From: Alphaproteobacteria bacterium
Lineage (GTDB): Bacteria; Pseudomonadota; Alphaproteobacteria; GCA-016699305
Direction of reading: 5' to 3'
Length of the DNA stretch: 64,000 nt
NCBI GenBank assembly: GCA_016699305.1
Contig: CP064970.1
Location: forward strand, 1,364,001-1,428,000
The notes under the pieces were generated by a model that saw only the letters and a program-made list of their open reading frames with translations, was not told the DNA's origin and searched no databases. Below, piece by piece: positions 51,029-60,130 of this stretch (the stretch's first letter is position 1; each line of letters begins with the position of its first letter). The translations under genes were made by a program, and so were the position numbers.

Positions 51029-52051
51029 TTAGTAGATCATCTCTTCTTCGTCGTTGTTACGGGCGATGGCGATTTCGCCCTTGGCCGCCAGGTCCTTGGC
51101 CGCCTGAATGAGGCTGCCTTGCGCTTCGTCCACGTCGCGCAGACGCACCGGTCCCATGCTCTGTATCTCGTCGCGCAACATCTTGGCGGCGCGTTCAGAC
51201 ATGTTCGAGAAGAACAGGTCGCGCAGCGCCTCGTTTGCGCCCTTGAGAGCAGTGGGGAGTTTGCTCTTGTCGGCCATACGCAAGATCGCCTGGATGGCGG
51301 TCGGTGCCAGGCGGGACATATCGTCGAAGGTGAACATCAGCCCCTTAATGCGTTCGGCCGCGTCGCGGTTGCGTTCCTCCAGGGCGCTCAGGAACTTGGC
51401 CTCGTTGCTGCGGTCGAGATTATTAAAGATTTCCGCCATCACTTCATGCGCGTCGCGGCGGTTGGTGTGGGCCAGGTTGCTCATGAACTCGGTGCGCAAG
51501 GTGCGTTCGATATCGTCCAATACGTCTTTTTGCACCGCCTCCATGCGCAGCATGCGCATGATGACTTCCATGGCGAAGCTTTCGGGTAATTGCTGCAGCA
51601 CCCGCGCGGCATGGTCGGGCTTGATGCGCGTCATGACCACGGCCACGGTTTGCGGATATTCGTTCTTCAGGTAGTTGGCTAGCAGCGCCTCGTTCACATT
51701 GGCCAACTTATCCCACATCGTGCGCCCGGCGGGGCCTCGAATGTCCTCCATGATGCTGTCCACGCGCTGGCGGTCCAACACCTTCATCAGCAGGCGTTCT
51801 GTGGATTCCAAACTTCCTACCAAAGCGCCAGACGAAGACATTTGATCGGCAAAGTCCACGAAGAGACGCTCGACCAGATTGGCGCTGATATTGCCCAAAT
51901 TGGCCATCACTTGGGACAATTCCTTGATCTCGTCATCACCCATATGCTGGATCAAATGCGCGGCATGTTCCTCTCCCAGCGACAGGATGAAGGCGGCGGC
52001 CTTTTCGGCCCCCGTTAGTGATCGTATGTCTTCGCGTACGCGGACGGCCAT
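51029..52051 (-). CDS. fliG: Flagellar motor switch protein FliG
   Basis: 340 residues of the rotor protein. The N-terminal domain is LTGAEKAAAFILSLGEEHAAHLIQHMGDDEI; the middle EHPQ-like motif region is KNEYPQTVAVVMTRI; the C-terminal charged torque helix is LFFSNMSERAAKMLRDEIQSMGPVRLRDVDEAQ. It starts 15 bp after fliF. Confidence 0.97.
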   Translation of the reverse strand: MAVRVREDIRSLTGAEKAAAFILSLGEEHAAHLIQHMGDDEIKELSQVMANLGNISANLVERLFVDFADQMSSSGALVGSLESTERLLMKVLDRQRVDSIMEDIRGPAGRTMWDKLANVNEALLANYLKNEYPQTVAVVMTRIKPDHAARVLQQLPESFAMEVIMRMLRMEAVQKDVLDDIERTLRTEFMSNLAHTNRRDAHEVMAEIFNNLDRSNEAKFLSALEERNRDAAERIKGLMFTFDDMSRLAPTAIQAILRMADKSKLPTALKGANEALRDLFFSNMSERAAKMLRDEIQSMGPVRLRDVDEAQGSLIQAAKDLAAKGEIAIARNNDEEEMIY

Positions 52052-52066
52052 GGCAGCGTGCTTCCC

Positions 52067-53746
52067 TTAGCTTTCCTGATAGATCCAGTTACGCAAGATG
52101 GCGACGGCCTCTTCCGGATGGCGATCGACGATCTCGCCCACCTTGCGCAGCGAGGACGCCTTGACCCTGCCTTCGACGCGGGAAATGTCAATCATCTGTT
52201 CCAACGCCGACCCTTCGCCGCCTTCGCCTTCTTGTCCAAGACCCCCGGGCGGCGCTAATTGCATGCGGCCCGATCCGTCGGCTAGCTGAGGTGCACCCGC
52301 TCCACCCATGGCACCGCCGCCGCCGCTGCCACCGGCTGGAGAAGGCAGTTCCTCGAGCAAGCGGCGCACTAAAGGGCGAACAACGGTGAAAAACACCAAG
52401 AAACCCAGCAAGGTCATGGCCAGCATTTCTGCCAGGTGCATCAAACGGCCCATTTCGCCTTGTGGAATCAGGCCCATGATCTTTTCTTCGGCGGTGCTGG
52501 CCCCCAGATCGCTATCGGTAAAGCGCAGATTAGCCACTTCCAGCACATCGCCGCGCTTTTGATCGAAATTGACCGCCGAGCGTACCAGGGCTTTGATCTG
52601 ATCCAGCTCTTGCGCGCTACGTGCGCGCCAAGTCTCTTTGCCTGCGGCATCCTTTTCCATTACGCCGTCTACCACTACGGAAACCGACAAACGGCGCACC
52701 ACGCCCGACTCGCGCGTATGGCTGCGCGTGGTGCGGCTGATCTCGTAATTGACGGTTTCTTCGCTGTGGTTTGTGCTGTTCGCGTTGCCTGCGCCCCCGT
52801 CTGCGGGTTTGGCGTTGGCGGGCAAATTGGTGCTGACCGATGTCGCGCCGCCCGCGCTGTCGCTGGTCGAGCCTTGCTCACTCGAGGTTTGGGTGGATCG
52901 CACGACCTGGCCGTCGGGGTCGTAGCTTTCGGTGCTGGTGGTCACGCGGTCAAAGTCCAGATCCGCCGAGACTTGGGCGCGGACCTTGCCAAAGCCGACC
53001 GTGCTGGCTAGCAGCTCTTCGATCTTGCGCTGAACGCCGCGCTCATAAGTGGCGCGTCGGTCATCATTGTTACTGGAATCGCCTGTGCCTTCCGTGGCGC
53101 CATCTTGGACGGAGGCCAGCAAGGTCCCCCGGTCATCCACCACCGCGACATGGTTGGGCGATAGACCCGGTACGGCGCTAGCCACCAATTGACGGATTGA
53201 GCCGACCTGTTCACGCGCGAGCGGATTTCTTAATTGCAAGAAGACGCTGGCGGTGGCTTCTTGTGACCCTTGGCCGAATAATTCGCGCCGTGGCAGAACC
53301 AGATGCACCCGCGCTTTGCTGACGGGGCCCAGCGTGCCCACGGTCCGCGCCAATTCGCCTTCCAGGGCGCGCAGATGGTTCAGGTTCTGGACAAAGCCGG
53401 TGACGCCGAAACTGTCCTTCTGGTCGAAGATTTCATAGCCGATTGATCCGCCCCGGGGCAGACCCAGTCCGGCCATCTGCATGCGCAATTTGCCCACCTG
53501 GTCCGAGGGCACGCGAATTTCGCTGCCGCCGGCATTGGCTTCATAGGGAATCTTCTGGGCGTCCAATTTGGCGACGATCGCCCCGCCATCGGCAGGGTCA
53601 AGGCCGCTATACAGCAAAGCCATGTCGGGCGATGACATGCGCGTCATCAAGAAGGCGAAGAAGGCGACCGTGGCCACGGCTGTGCCGCCGATCACGATCA
53701 GTCGCATCCCGCCCAACGAGCGCATGGTCTGGAATATGGCGTCCAT
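52067..53746 (-). CDS. fliF: Flagellar MS-ring protein FliF
   Basis: 559 residues: N-terminal membrane segment (about 13-38), YscJ-like domain with MALLYSGLDPADGGAIVAKLDAQKIPYE, a long Ser/Thr-rich loop, a second membrane segment (LAEMLAMTLLGFLVFFTVV) and a C-terminal FliG-binding tail ending with KVGEIVDRHPEEAVAILRNWIYQES. ATG 53746 is chosen because GGGGGAG lies at proper distance; ATG 53752 and 53773 are in-frame alternatives. It is the first gene of the operon. Confidence 0.95.
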   Translation of the reverse strand: MDAIFQTMRSLGGMRLIVIGGTAVATVAFFAFLMTRMSSPDMALLYSGLDPADGGAIVAKLDAQKIPYEANAGGSEIRVPSDQVGKLRMQMAGLGLPRGGSIGYEIFDQKDSFGVTGFVQNLNHLRALEGELARTVGTLGPVSKARVHLVLPRRELFGQGSQEATASVFLQLRNPLAREQVGSIRQLVASAVPGLSPNHVAVVDDRGTLLASVQDGATEGTGDSSNNDDRRATYERGVQRKIEELLASTVGFGKVRAQVSADLDFDRVTTSTESYDPDGQVVRSTQTSSEQGSTSDSAGGATSVSTNLPANAKPADGGAGNANSTNHSEETVNYEISRTTRSHTRESGVVRRLSVSVVVDGVMEKDAAGKETWRARSAQELDQIKALVRSAVNFDQKRGDVLEVANLRFTDSDLGASTAEEKIMGLIPQGEMGRLMHLAEMLAMTLLGFLVFFTVVRPLVRRLLEELPSPAGGSGGGGAMGGAGAPQLADGSGRMQLAPPGGLGQEGEGGEGSALEQMIDISRVEGRVKASSLRKVGEIVDRHPEEAVAILRNWIYQES

Positions 53747-53804
53747 CTTCATCTCCCCCTTCCCTGAAGTCATAGGGGGCAGCTGGTGAAGACTCCCTTA
53801 ACAC

Positions 53805-53821
53805 TGGGCATTTTTTGCCCA
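53805..53821. repeat. Inverted repeat upstream of fliF
   Basis: TGGGCA/TGCCCA around a run of T, 59 bp before the fliF start and 24 bp after the dprA-operon gene start region. It may terminate minus-strand read-through or be an operator. Confidence 0.4.
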
Positions 53822-53844
53822 TCCACAACGAAGATCGTTGAATA

Positions 53845-54468
53845 TCAAAATGTTTTTGGTGGAATTGTGAAGGCGCCGATGCGGTATTTGGTCAGTTCGC
53901 AGCTGTTGCCCAAGCCGTCCGACTCGGCCACCAACCCCACGCCGCGCGCGTAATAGCGCGCGCGCCATTCCGTTCGGCGCTCATCCGTGATTTCCGAATC
54001 ATCGAGCGAAAAATTTTCAAGGCGCATGACTTCTTGAGTTCCTAGGGCAGGAATTTCCATGATTTCGGGGGCCGCAGCCACGCTCATATCCTCGATTTTT
54101 TCGCCGGGCTTGGGGGACTGGGCCGCCACGGCCATGGCTTTGTCGGGGCTTTTGGTCGGCGCGACCCAGACGATGCCTTTGGAGTCGGCATAGTAATACA
54201 TGCTTGCCAGATTCTTATTGTCGCCGATTTGTGTCGTCACGCTTAAATAGCTCAGCCCGTTGCGGATGGTGGGTTCTGTGCCCAATGTGACGGTCTTGGT
54301 GAACGGGTCTTCGCCTTTGGTCGTGCAACGATAGGTCCAGCGGCTTTCGACATGCAAGGGAAAGTAGGACTCGTTGATCGTGCGGGTTTGCGCATGGGCG
54401 ACGGCACTCGTCATCAGGCTGCATGCCAATCCTGCTATGGCGGTGTGACTAAAACAAGACATCGTCAT
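53845..54468 (-). CDS. Exported hypothetical protein, 207 aa
   Basis: Signal peptide at residues 1-24 (IAGLACSLMTSAVAHA). The mature protein begins with FPLHVESRWTYRCTTKGEDPFTKTVTLG and is probably beta-rich, similar in style to small periplasmic proteins with a conserved Trp-Tyr start. No family is assigned. The ATG overlaps the dprA stop by 4 bp, so it is translated with dprA; upstream in-frame codons lie inside dprA and are not used. Confidence 0.72.
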   Translation of the reverse strand: MTMSCFSHTAIAGLACSLMTSAVAHAQTRTINESYFPLHVESRWTYRCTTKGEDPFTKTVTLGTEPTIRNGLSYLSVTTQIGDNKNLASMYYYADSKGIVWVAPTKSPDKAMAVAAQSPKPGEKIEDMSVAAAPEIMEIPALGTQEVMRLENFSLDDSEITDERRTEWRARYYARGVGLVAESDGLGNSCELTKYRIGAFTIPPKTF

Positions 54469-55646
54469 GAGGCGATCTTCTCCGAATGGGAAGACGGAGG
54501 CATGGAGTCCGAGCCTGTCTCGGGCGAAGACAGCAAATAGACCCTTTGGCCGGGTTCGCGCACGGCCAGGCCCGCCAGCTCCAGCTCTAACAAGGCGGTC
54601 AGCACGGCGGCTGGGTTCAGGTCGCAGGCGCGGATCAGATCGTCGATCTGCACGGGGCTTGGTCCCAACAAGCCGCCCAACAGCAGACGCGCCTCGGCCA
54701 CGTCCACATCCGTGCAATGGCCTTCCGCTTCGCTTTGCTTAAGAGCTGAGGTCGAAATCTCGTTCAATTGACGGGGACGCGCGGCGTTCAGGACGTTTAA
54801 GATATCGGCGGCGTTTTCGACCAGATTGGCCCCTTGGCGCAATAGGCCGTTGCTGCCTTTGCAGCGCGGATCAAGCGGCGAGCCGGGCACGGCGAATATC
54901 TCGCGCCCCTGGTCCAAGGCGCGTTGGGCTGTGATTAAAGAGCCGGAGCGATCCGCCGCTTCCACCACCACGACGCCCAAAGACAGGCCCGAGATGATGC
55001 GGTTGCGGCGCGGGAATAAGCGGGCCTGAGGGTCGGTGTCGAGAGGCATTTCGCTGATGATGGCACCCGTTTGCGAGATCAGAGCGTGCAGATCGGCGTT
55101 TTCGGGCGGATAGATGACATTCGCGCCGCAGGCCATGACGGCGATGGTGCCGCTGACCAAGGCGGCGCGGTGCGCCGCCGCGTCCATGCCGCGCGCCAGC
55201 CCCGATACCACGATGATTCCCGCCGCGCCCAGGTCACGCGCCAATTGTCCCGCCATGCGCTGGCCATTCAGCGAGGCGTTGCGCGCGCCCACGATGGCCA
55301 CGCAGCGTTGTTGCAGCAAGTGCCCGTGGCCCAGAACGGTCAATAAAGGCGGGGCGTCCTCGGTCGCGGCCAGACTTTCGGGGTAATCCGGCTCGTCCCA
55401 GGCGATCAGCTTGGCACCGCAGCGTTGATGGGCGTCGATCTCGGCTTGGGCCTTGGTCTTATCGAATGGCCGCAGCGGCGAGCCGCGTCCACCACGTCGT
55501 GCAAGATCGGGCAGGGCATCGAGTGCCGCCGCCGCGCTGCCATAGCGGCGCAACAGATTACGAAACGTAATCGGCCCCACGCCCTCGGTACGCGCCAGGC
55601 GCAACCAGTCGAGTCGCTGGGCATCGGTCAAGGGGCGTGTGGGCAT
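54465..55646 (-). CDS. dprA: DNA-processing protein DprA (Smf)
   Basis: A 393-residue protein that loads RecA on incoming single-stranded DNA in transformation. The SAM-like N-terminal domain is LDWLRLARTEGVGPITFRNLLRRYG; the Rossmann-like domain has VAIVGARNASLNGQRMAGQLARDL, VVSGLARGMDAAAHRAAL and GSLITAQRALDQGREIFAVPGS; a C-terminal winged-helix (about 310-375) follows. It comes after plsY by 10 bp, a common pairing. Confidence 0.96.
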   Translation of the reverse strand: MPTRPLTDAQRLDWLRLARTEGVGPITFRNLLRRYGSAAAALDALPDLARRGGRGSPLRPFDKTKAQAEIDAHQRCGAKLIAWDEPDYPESLAATEDAPPLLTVLGHGHLLQQRCVAIVGARNASLNGQRMAGQLARDLGAAGIIVVSGLARGMDAAAHRAALVSGTIAVMACGANVIYPPENADLHALISQTGAIISEMPLDTDPQARLFPRRNRIISGLSLGVVVVEAADRSGSLITAQRALDQGREIFAVPGSPLDPRCKGSNGLLRQGANLVENAADILNVLNAARPRQLNEISTSALKQSEAEGHCTDVDVAEARLLLGGLLGPSPVQIDDLIRACDLNPAAVLTALLELELAGLAVREPGQRVYLLSSPETGSDSMPPSSHSEKIAS

Positions 55647-55656
55647 GAGCTATCCT

Positions 55657-56289
55657 TTAGCGGCGCGTGGCAATGCGCGGCTCTTCGCCCCGCAGCAATC
55701 GGCGAATATTGTCGCGGTGTCGCCAGACAACCAATGTGACAATCAGCAGCACCCCCAACAAGATTGGGGCGGGCATGTCCAGCAAGACGGCACCTATTCC
55801 TGCAGCCGCCATCATCATCAACGCGGCCAGCGAGGAATAGCGCGTGGTAGCGGCCACGATCAGCCAGACGGCGGCGGCGATGCCGCCCATCAAAGGCGAC
55901 CAGGCCAGGAAGACGCCCAGCGCCGTCGAGACGCCCTTGCCACCCTTGAATTTCAGCCAAACAGGAAACAGATGCCCCAACACAGCGCCTAAGCCAGCCA
56001 GAAAGGCCGTCCAACCTGGCGCGTGGGGCAGCAAGTCGGGCCAGGCCTGCGCCATGCCACTGGCCAGAATCACGGCAACCGCGCCCTTGGCGGCATCCAG
56101 CAGCAAGGTGGCCAGGGCCAAGCCCCGATGGCCGGTGCGCAACACATTGGTCGCGCCGATATTGCCCGAACCGATGCTGCGCAGGTCCGGCGTTCCCGCC
56201 GCGCGTGTCAGCACCAAGCCAAAAGGGACGCTGCCCAGCACATAGCCTAAACCCAGCGGCACCAGGGCAGACAGAAGAGATATGGACAT
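55657..56289 (-). CDS. plsY: Glycerol-3-phosphate acyltransferase PlsY
   Basis: An integral membrane acyltransferase that uses acyl-phosphate for the first step of phospholipid synthesis. 210 residues with the motifs GSVPFGLVL, RSIGSGNIGATNVLR and FKGGKGVSTALG in order, plus about five membrane segments. It starts the plsY-dprA-54468 operon. Confidence 0.96.
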   Translation of the reverse strand: MSISLLSALVPLGLGYVLGSVPFGLVLTRAAGTPDLRSIGSGNIGATNVLRTGHRGLALATLLLDAAKGAVAVILASGMAQAWPDLLPHAPGWTAFLAGLGAVLGHLFPVWLKFKGGKGVSTALGVFLAWSPLMGGIAAAVWLIVAATTRYSSLAALMMMAAAGIGAVLLDMPAPILLGVLLIVTLVVWRHRDNIRRLLRGEEPRIATRR

Positions 56290-56374
56290 GTATTCCTCAA
56301 ATTACTTATGTGCGGGGCTAAGGCGCGTAGTATAAGGCGGAACGCGACGTTTGAGGACGATATTCCTCATCCCG

Positions 56375-56878
56375 TTATTCCGTTGCCGATGGGAAGTCCA
56401 TATCCGGCAGACGACTGGCGGCACTGTAGGCGGCAGAGTTCTTGCATAAGGGGCAGATGCGGTTGTGTGGCCCGGTCGATTCGAAGCGCGTCAAGCACAT
56501 CAGGCACACGCGCAGCAAGGTGGCGGCACCTTCGCGCGCGGCGATGGGTTGACGTCGCGCAGATGCAGCCACAGGCACGCCTACGCGGCGGCGTTCTTCT
56601 TTTTCGTCCGCTGTCAGTGGCTTGCGGCCGGGGGCAAAGCGGCGAGACAGTCCTAAACGCGCCGCACGGGTCATGACGGCAGGCGGGGAACGTCCCAGTT
56701 TCTTGGCGATTTCTTCCTTAGATTCCCCCAACATCCAAAGATTACGCAATTCCTCGTCCTGATCGGTCCAATTTACGGATTTTCCACACACCAACGTGGA
56801 GCTGGCGTCGTCCGAGCCTGATGCTTCTAACTTATCGGGGCCGGTGGCCTCATTATGTGTCAACGGGTTGCTCTCCAT
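56375..56878 (-). CDS. GcrA-like regulator with C-terminal zinc ribbon
   Basis: A 167-residue protein. Residues ~38-75 (WTDQDEELRNLWMLGESKEEIAKKLGRSPPAVMTRAARLGLSRR) match the GcrA DNA-binding HTH. The C-terminus (CLMCLTRFESTGPHNRICPLCK) is a four-Cys zinc ribbon seen in GcrA-family or related proteins of alphaproteobacteria. GcrA stimulates sigma-70 promoters at methylated GANTC sites, but whether this short relative does so is unknown. ATG 56878 has AAGGGGA upstream; the longer frame is unsupported. Confidence 0.8.
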   Translation of the reverse strand: MESNPLTHNEATGPDKLEASGSDDASSTLVCGKSVNWTDQDEELRNLWMLGESKEEIAKKLGRSPPAVMTRAARLGLSRRFAPGRKPLTADEKEERRRVGVPVAASARRQPIAAREGAATLLRVCLMCLTRFESTGPHNRICPLCKNSAAYSAASRLPDMDFPSATE

Positions 56879-57154
56879 GCCTATTCCCCTTACAGACCAC
56901 CCACGCCACCCCTGCTCCACTTCCGCAATCAGAAAGTTGACACGCGGACGGTGAAAGTTTTTGTTTGCAAGTAATATACATGCATCATAACTCGTTTTTT
57001 TTCCAAAGCTAGGGAAAAAGTGAGGCGATTGCGAGGCTTGGTCTTTTTTGAGTATGGTAACGGCGCTTAGATTCCAGCCTTGCGTTCTGCGGCTGGGATG
57101 ATGAAGATGCGCCGGCCGTTGTGCTGAGAGAGTCATTGGGGGTCGCAGGGGGAT

Positions 57155-57919
57155 GTGGGTATGTCGAATTGTGTCGCCTTGATGGTGGAAAGACCTGAAA
57201 CGTCAGGACCGAAGGCGCCAGGGCCCACCCATGTGGCTATTATTATGGACGGCAACGGGCGTTGGGCGAAACAGCGCAATCTTCCTCGTACCGAAGGGCA
57301 TCGTGAGGGAGCTAAGGCCGTGCGCCGCGCCATCGAGGCCTGCGTCGATCAAGATATTCGTTATCTGACGCTATATGCCTTTTCCAGCGAGAATTGGCGA
57401 CGCCCGGCTTTCGAGGTCGATGCCTTGATGTCTCTGTTACGCCTGTATCTAGAGCGCGAGCGCGACGCGCTGCACAAAGAAGGCGTGCGGGTGCGGATCA
57501 TCGGCGAACGTGAACGCTTTGCTCCCGATATCCAAAAAGCCATGGAACAGATTGAGGTTTTAACGCGTGGCAATCAGCGTCTGCACCTGACGATCGCCTT
57601 AAACTATGGCGGGCGGGGCGAGATTGTCGCTGCCGCCCAACATTTGGCCGGAGCTGTGGCTCAAGGCCGCCTGACGCTTGATCAGATTGACGAACAAGCC
57701 TTTTCGAAGGCGCTGTTCACGCATGATGTCCCCGATCCCGATTTGTTGATCCGCACCAGCGGCGAGCAGCGCATCAGCAATTTCCTGCTTTGGCAATTGG
57801 CTTATGCCGAGATGGTGTTTGTGGATACGTTGTGGCCGGATTTCGGCGCGGATGACTTGCGCGGCGCGGTCGAAAATTTCATGGGACGACAAAGGCGTTA
57901 TGGAGGCGCGGGTGAGTGA
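57155..57919 (+). CDS. uppS: Undecaprenyl diphosphate synthase (isoprenyl transferase)
   Basis: cis-Prenyltransferase that makes the C55 carrier lipid. In 254 residues the motifs VAIIMDGNGRWAKQRNLPRTEGHREGAKAVR, LTLYAFSSENWRRP, LNYGGRGEIVAAA, DLLIRTSGEQRISNFLLWQLAYAEMVF and LWPDF are all present. The start is GTG 57155 or ATG 57161, both with a G-rich site upstream. cdsA overlaps its end, the usual uppS-cdsA order. Confidence 0.96.
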   Translation: MGMSNCVALMVERPETSGPKAPGPTHVAIIMDGNGRWAKQRNLPRTEGHREGAKAVRRAIEACVDQDIRYLTLYAFSSENWRRPAFEVDALMSLLRLYLERERDALHKEGVRVRIIGERERFAPDIQKAMEQIEVLTRGNQRLHLTIALNYGGRGEIVAAAQHLAGAVAQGRLTLDQIDEQAFSKALFTHDVPDPDLLIRTSGEQRISNFLLWQLAYAEMVFVDTLWPDFGADDLRGAVENFMGRQRRYGGAGE

Positions 57920-58760
57920 CCGTCGTCGCTGGGCCGATTTGCCGCGCCGTCTGATCTCGGCCGCCGTTCTGGCGGTGACGATGCTTGGCGCGCTGTGGGC
58001 GGGAACCCGGGTCTTGTCGCTCGTGGTGTATGGCATCACGCTGGTAACCATTTGGGAATGGCTGTTGCTGGTGACGCGCGCCGTTCCCACCGCGCGACAG
58101 AAAAAAAACAGCCGAAGCTTGGCCTTGGCGTTTTTGGCGGTGATGGCCGTGGCGCTTGGCGTTTACTGGGTGTATCTGCCTCAGATGGATGCGCATCGCT
58201 ATTTCTTGACGTGGTTGGTGTCCTTGTTGGGGCTGTCGGCTTTGCCGGGCGTTTTGTCGCTATGTCGCCGTGACAGCACTTGGGCGGCACCTTGGCTGGG
58301 GGCGGGACTACCCTATATCGTGGGCGCTGGTCTGGGGATGATGGCGCTGATCGTGCATGCCACATCCTGGGCGACCTATTTGATCCTGGTGTCCATCGCC
58401 GCTGATTCGGGCGGTTATTTCGCCGGTCGCTGGATTGGCGGACCTAAGCTATGCCCTCAATTTAGCCCCAAGAAAACCTGGTCGGGCATGGTGGGCGCAC
58501 TGATTCTTTCGGCTGTGACGGGCGGCGTTCTGGTGGCGGCTGGATTGGTGGAATTCGGTATGGGCTGGCCCCTCTCCACTTTGCTGGGTCTGGGTTTGGC
58601 TCTCGTGGCGCAGACGGGCGACATGCTCGAATCGCTCGCGAAGCGCCGATTCGGGGCCAAAGACGCGGGAACAGCGCTTCCTGGCCATGGTGGATTCTTA
58701 GATCGTGTCGATAGCCATTTATTGGTGGCGTGGATCGGCTTTGTTTCATGGGCCGTATAA
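57912..58760 (+). CDS. cdsA: Phosphatidate cytidylyltransferase
   Basis: A membrane enzyme making CDP-diacylglycerol. About eight membrane segments in 282 residues and the C-terminal CDP-alcohol signature region (SPKKTWSGMVGALILSAV...LVAQTGDMLESLAKRRFGAKDAGTALPGHGGFLDRVDS). GTG 57912 is preferred because GGAGG lies 5 bp before it and the GTGAGTGA overlap with the uppS stop suits coupling; ATG 57900 is the alternative. The usual downstream dxr-rseP-bamA genes are not here. Confidence 0.93.
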   Translation: MSDRRRWADLPRRLISAAVLAVTMLGALWAGTRVLSLVVYGITLVTIWEWLLLVTRAVPTARQKKNSRSLALAFLAVMAVALGVYWVYLPQMDAHRYFLTWLVSLLGLSALPGVLSLCRRDSTWAAPWLGAGLPYIVGAGLGMMALIVHATSWATYLILVSIAADSGGYFAGRWIGGPKLCPQFSPKKTWSGMVGALILSAVTGGVLVAAGLVEFGMGWPLSTLLGLGLALVAQTGDMLESLAKRRFGAKDAGTALPGHGGFLDRVDSHLLVAWIGFVSWAV

Positions 58761-59086
58761 GCGCACGGAATGTCCGAAATACCATTGGAAGATCAAAGGT
58801 TATTATATAACCGACATGAAATGCGTATATATTTTTATCCTTTAGCGACCTGTCACCTGATTGCAACAGCCATGCTCCTGCAGCGATGCGCGTGGAAGTC
58901 AAAGATTGCACAGGGCGGCCTTTATGACTAAGTTGAGGCGACTTCAGGTCGGGGATGCTGTCGGGTTCGCCACGGCCAAACATGAAGAGAAAGCGTTCAA
59001 AGCCTTGTCCCGACGGGCTAACGCAAACCGGTTGTCGCCGCACTGGCGTTGTCGCAGCACACAAATGACGACACCTTAGGGGTAGG
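58761..59086. other. Intergenic stretch between cdsA and pilus operon
   Basis: 326 bp with no supported gene. It holds a perfect inverted repeat GGTTAT/ATAACC (58798-58812) and presumably the promoter of the pilus operon. A 52-codon frame near 58924 has no RBS and is not claimed. Confidence 0.6.
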
Positions 59087-60130
59087 ATGAGAATGAGCAT
59101 CGCAAAGCAATTTCACGGGAACGCCTGGCATCGTACGGCTCTGTCTGCCCTGGTTCTGGGCGGGACGTTGCTGTCTCCCATGATGGCCTCGGCAGGTTTC
59201 CAATGGGTCAGCCCGGCAGTGCCTGCGCCTGTCGTGCCTGTCGTTCCCGTAGCTCCGGTGGCCCAGGCCCCTGTGGTCGTGACGCCTGAGCCTATGGCTC
59301 CGGCCGCGGCTTATGCGCCTGCTCCGATGCCGCTTTCAGCGGCTCCGGTGGCGATGGCCCCGATCCCGGCCCAGGTCACGCAATTTGGCGATGGGCCTTT
59401 GGTCGTTCAGGCCCCGGCCTCCGCGCCAATCGTGGTGGGCGGTCCCGCCGCCAAGGCACCTGGCGTGGTTGAAGGATTTGGCGATCGCGTTCCTGTCTCG
59501 GTGGCGCTGCGTCAGATACTGCCTGCCGGTTATGCCTTCAGTATTGCTCCGACAGCCGATCCTGCAACGCCGATCACATGGCGTGGCGGCCGTCCATGGA
59601 TGGATGTGCTGCAAGATGCTTTGGCTCCGGCTGGCTTGATCGCTCGGATCGACAGCAATGCGACCAGTCCGAATGTGGTGGTGGATCGACCGATCGCGGC
59701 GGCGAATGTCGTGCCGCCTGTTGCGGCCGCTCCGACCAGTTTGGCACCGATGTCCTCGGCCTCTGTTTCTCTGGCTCCTATGGCGGTTGCCGCTCCTGTT
59801 CAGATGGTTGCGGCTGAGCCTGCGGTTGTTCAGAAGATCCCTGCCGTCGAAACCCCGATGAATTGGGGCGTCACTCGTGGAGATACACTACGCAAAACGC
59901 TGGACCTGTGGTGCCAGCAGGCGAATGTGGAACTCAGCTGGCAGGCCGACTATGACTATCCGGTCAAGGCATCGGCCGGCTTTACGGGCACGTTCGAAGA
60001 TGCGGTTAGCAAACTGATTTCAGGATTTGAGGATGCTCAGCCTGTGCCCTATGGTCGCTTCTACCGCGATCCGGGGTCGGGACATGCCGTCCTTGTGGTG
60101 CAAACCCGCGGTAATCATTACGGGAGCTGA
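59087..60130 (+). CDS. TcpQ/PilL-like type IVB pilus protein
   Basis: A 347-residue exported protein with a signal peptide (about 1-36, cleavage after ASA) and a Pro/Ala/Val-rich linker. A C-terminal ~95-residue domain (WGVTRGDTLRKTLDLWCQQANVELSWQADYDYPVKASAGFTGTFEDAVSKLISGFED) matches the TcpQ family, which helps the secretin assemble in toxin-coregulated and R64-type pili. ATG 59087 or 59093 could be the start. The stop touches the next start region; the genes overlap by 1 bp. Confidence 0.82.
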   Translation: MRMSIAKQFHGNAWHRTALSALVLGGTLLSPMMASAGFQWVSPAVPAPVVPVVPVAPVAQAPVVVTPEPMAPAAAYAPAPMPLSAAPVAMAPIPAQVTQFGDGPLVVQAPASAPIVVGGPAAKAPGVVEGFGDRVPVSVALRQILPAGYAFSIAPTADPATPITWRGGRPWMDVLQDALAPAGLIARIDSNATSPNVVVDRPIAAANVVPPVAAAPTSLAPMSSASVSLAPMAVAAPVQMVAAEPAVVQKIPAVETPMNWGVTRGDTLRKTLDLWCQQANVELSWQADYDYPVKASAGFTGTFEDAVSKLISGFEDAQPVPYGRFYRDPGSGHAVLVVQTRGNHYGS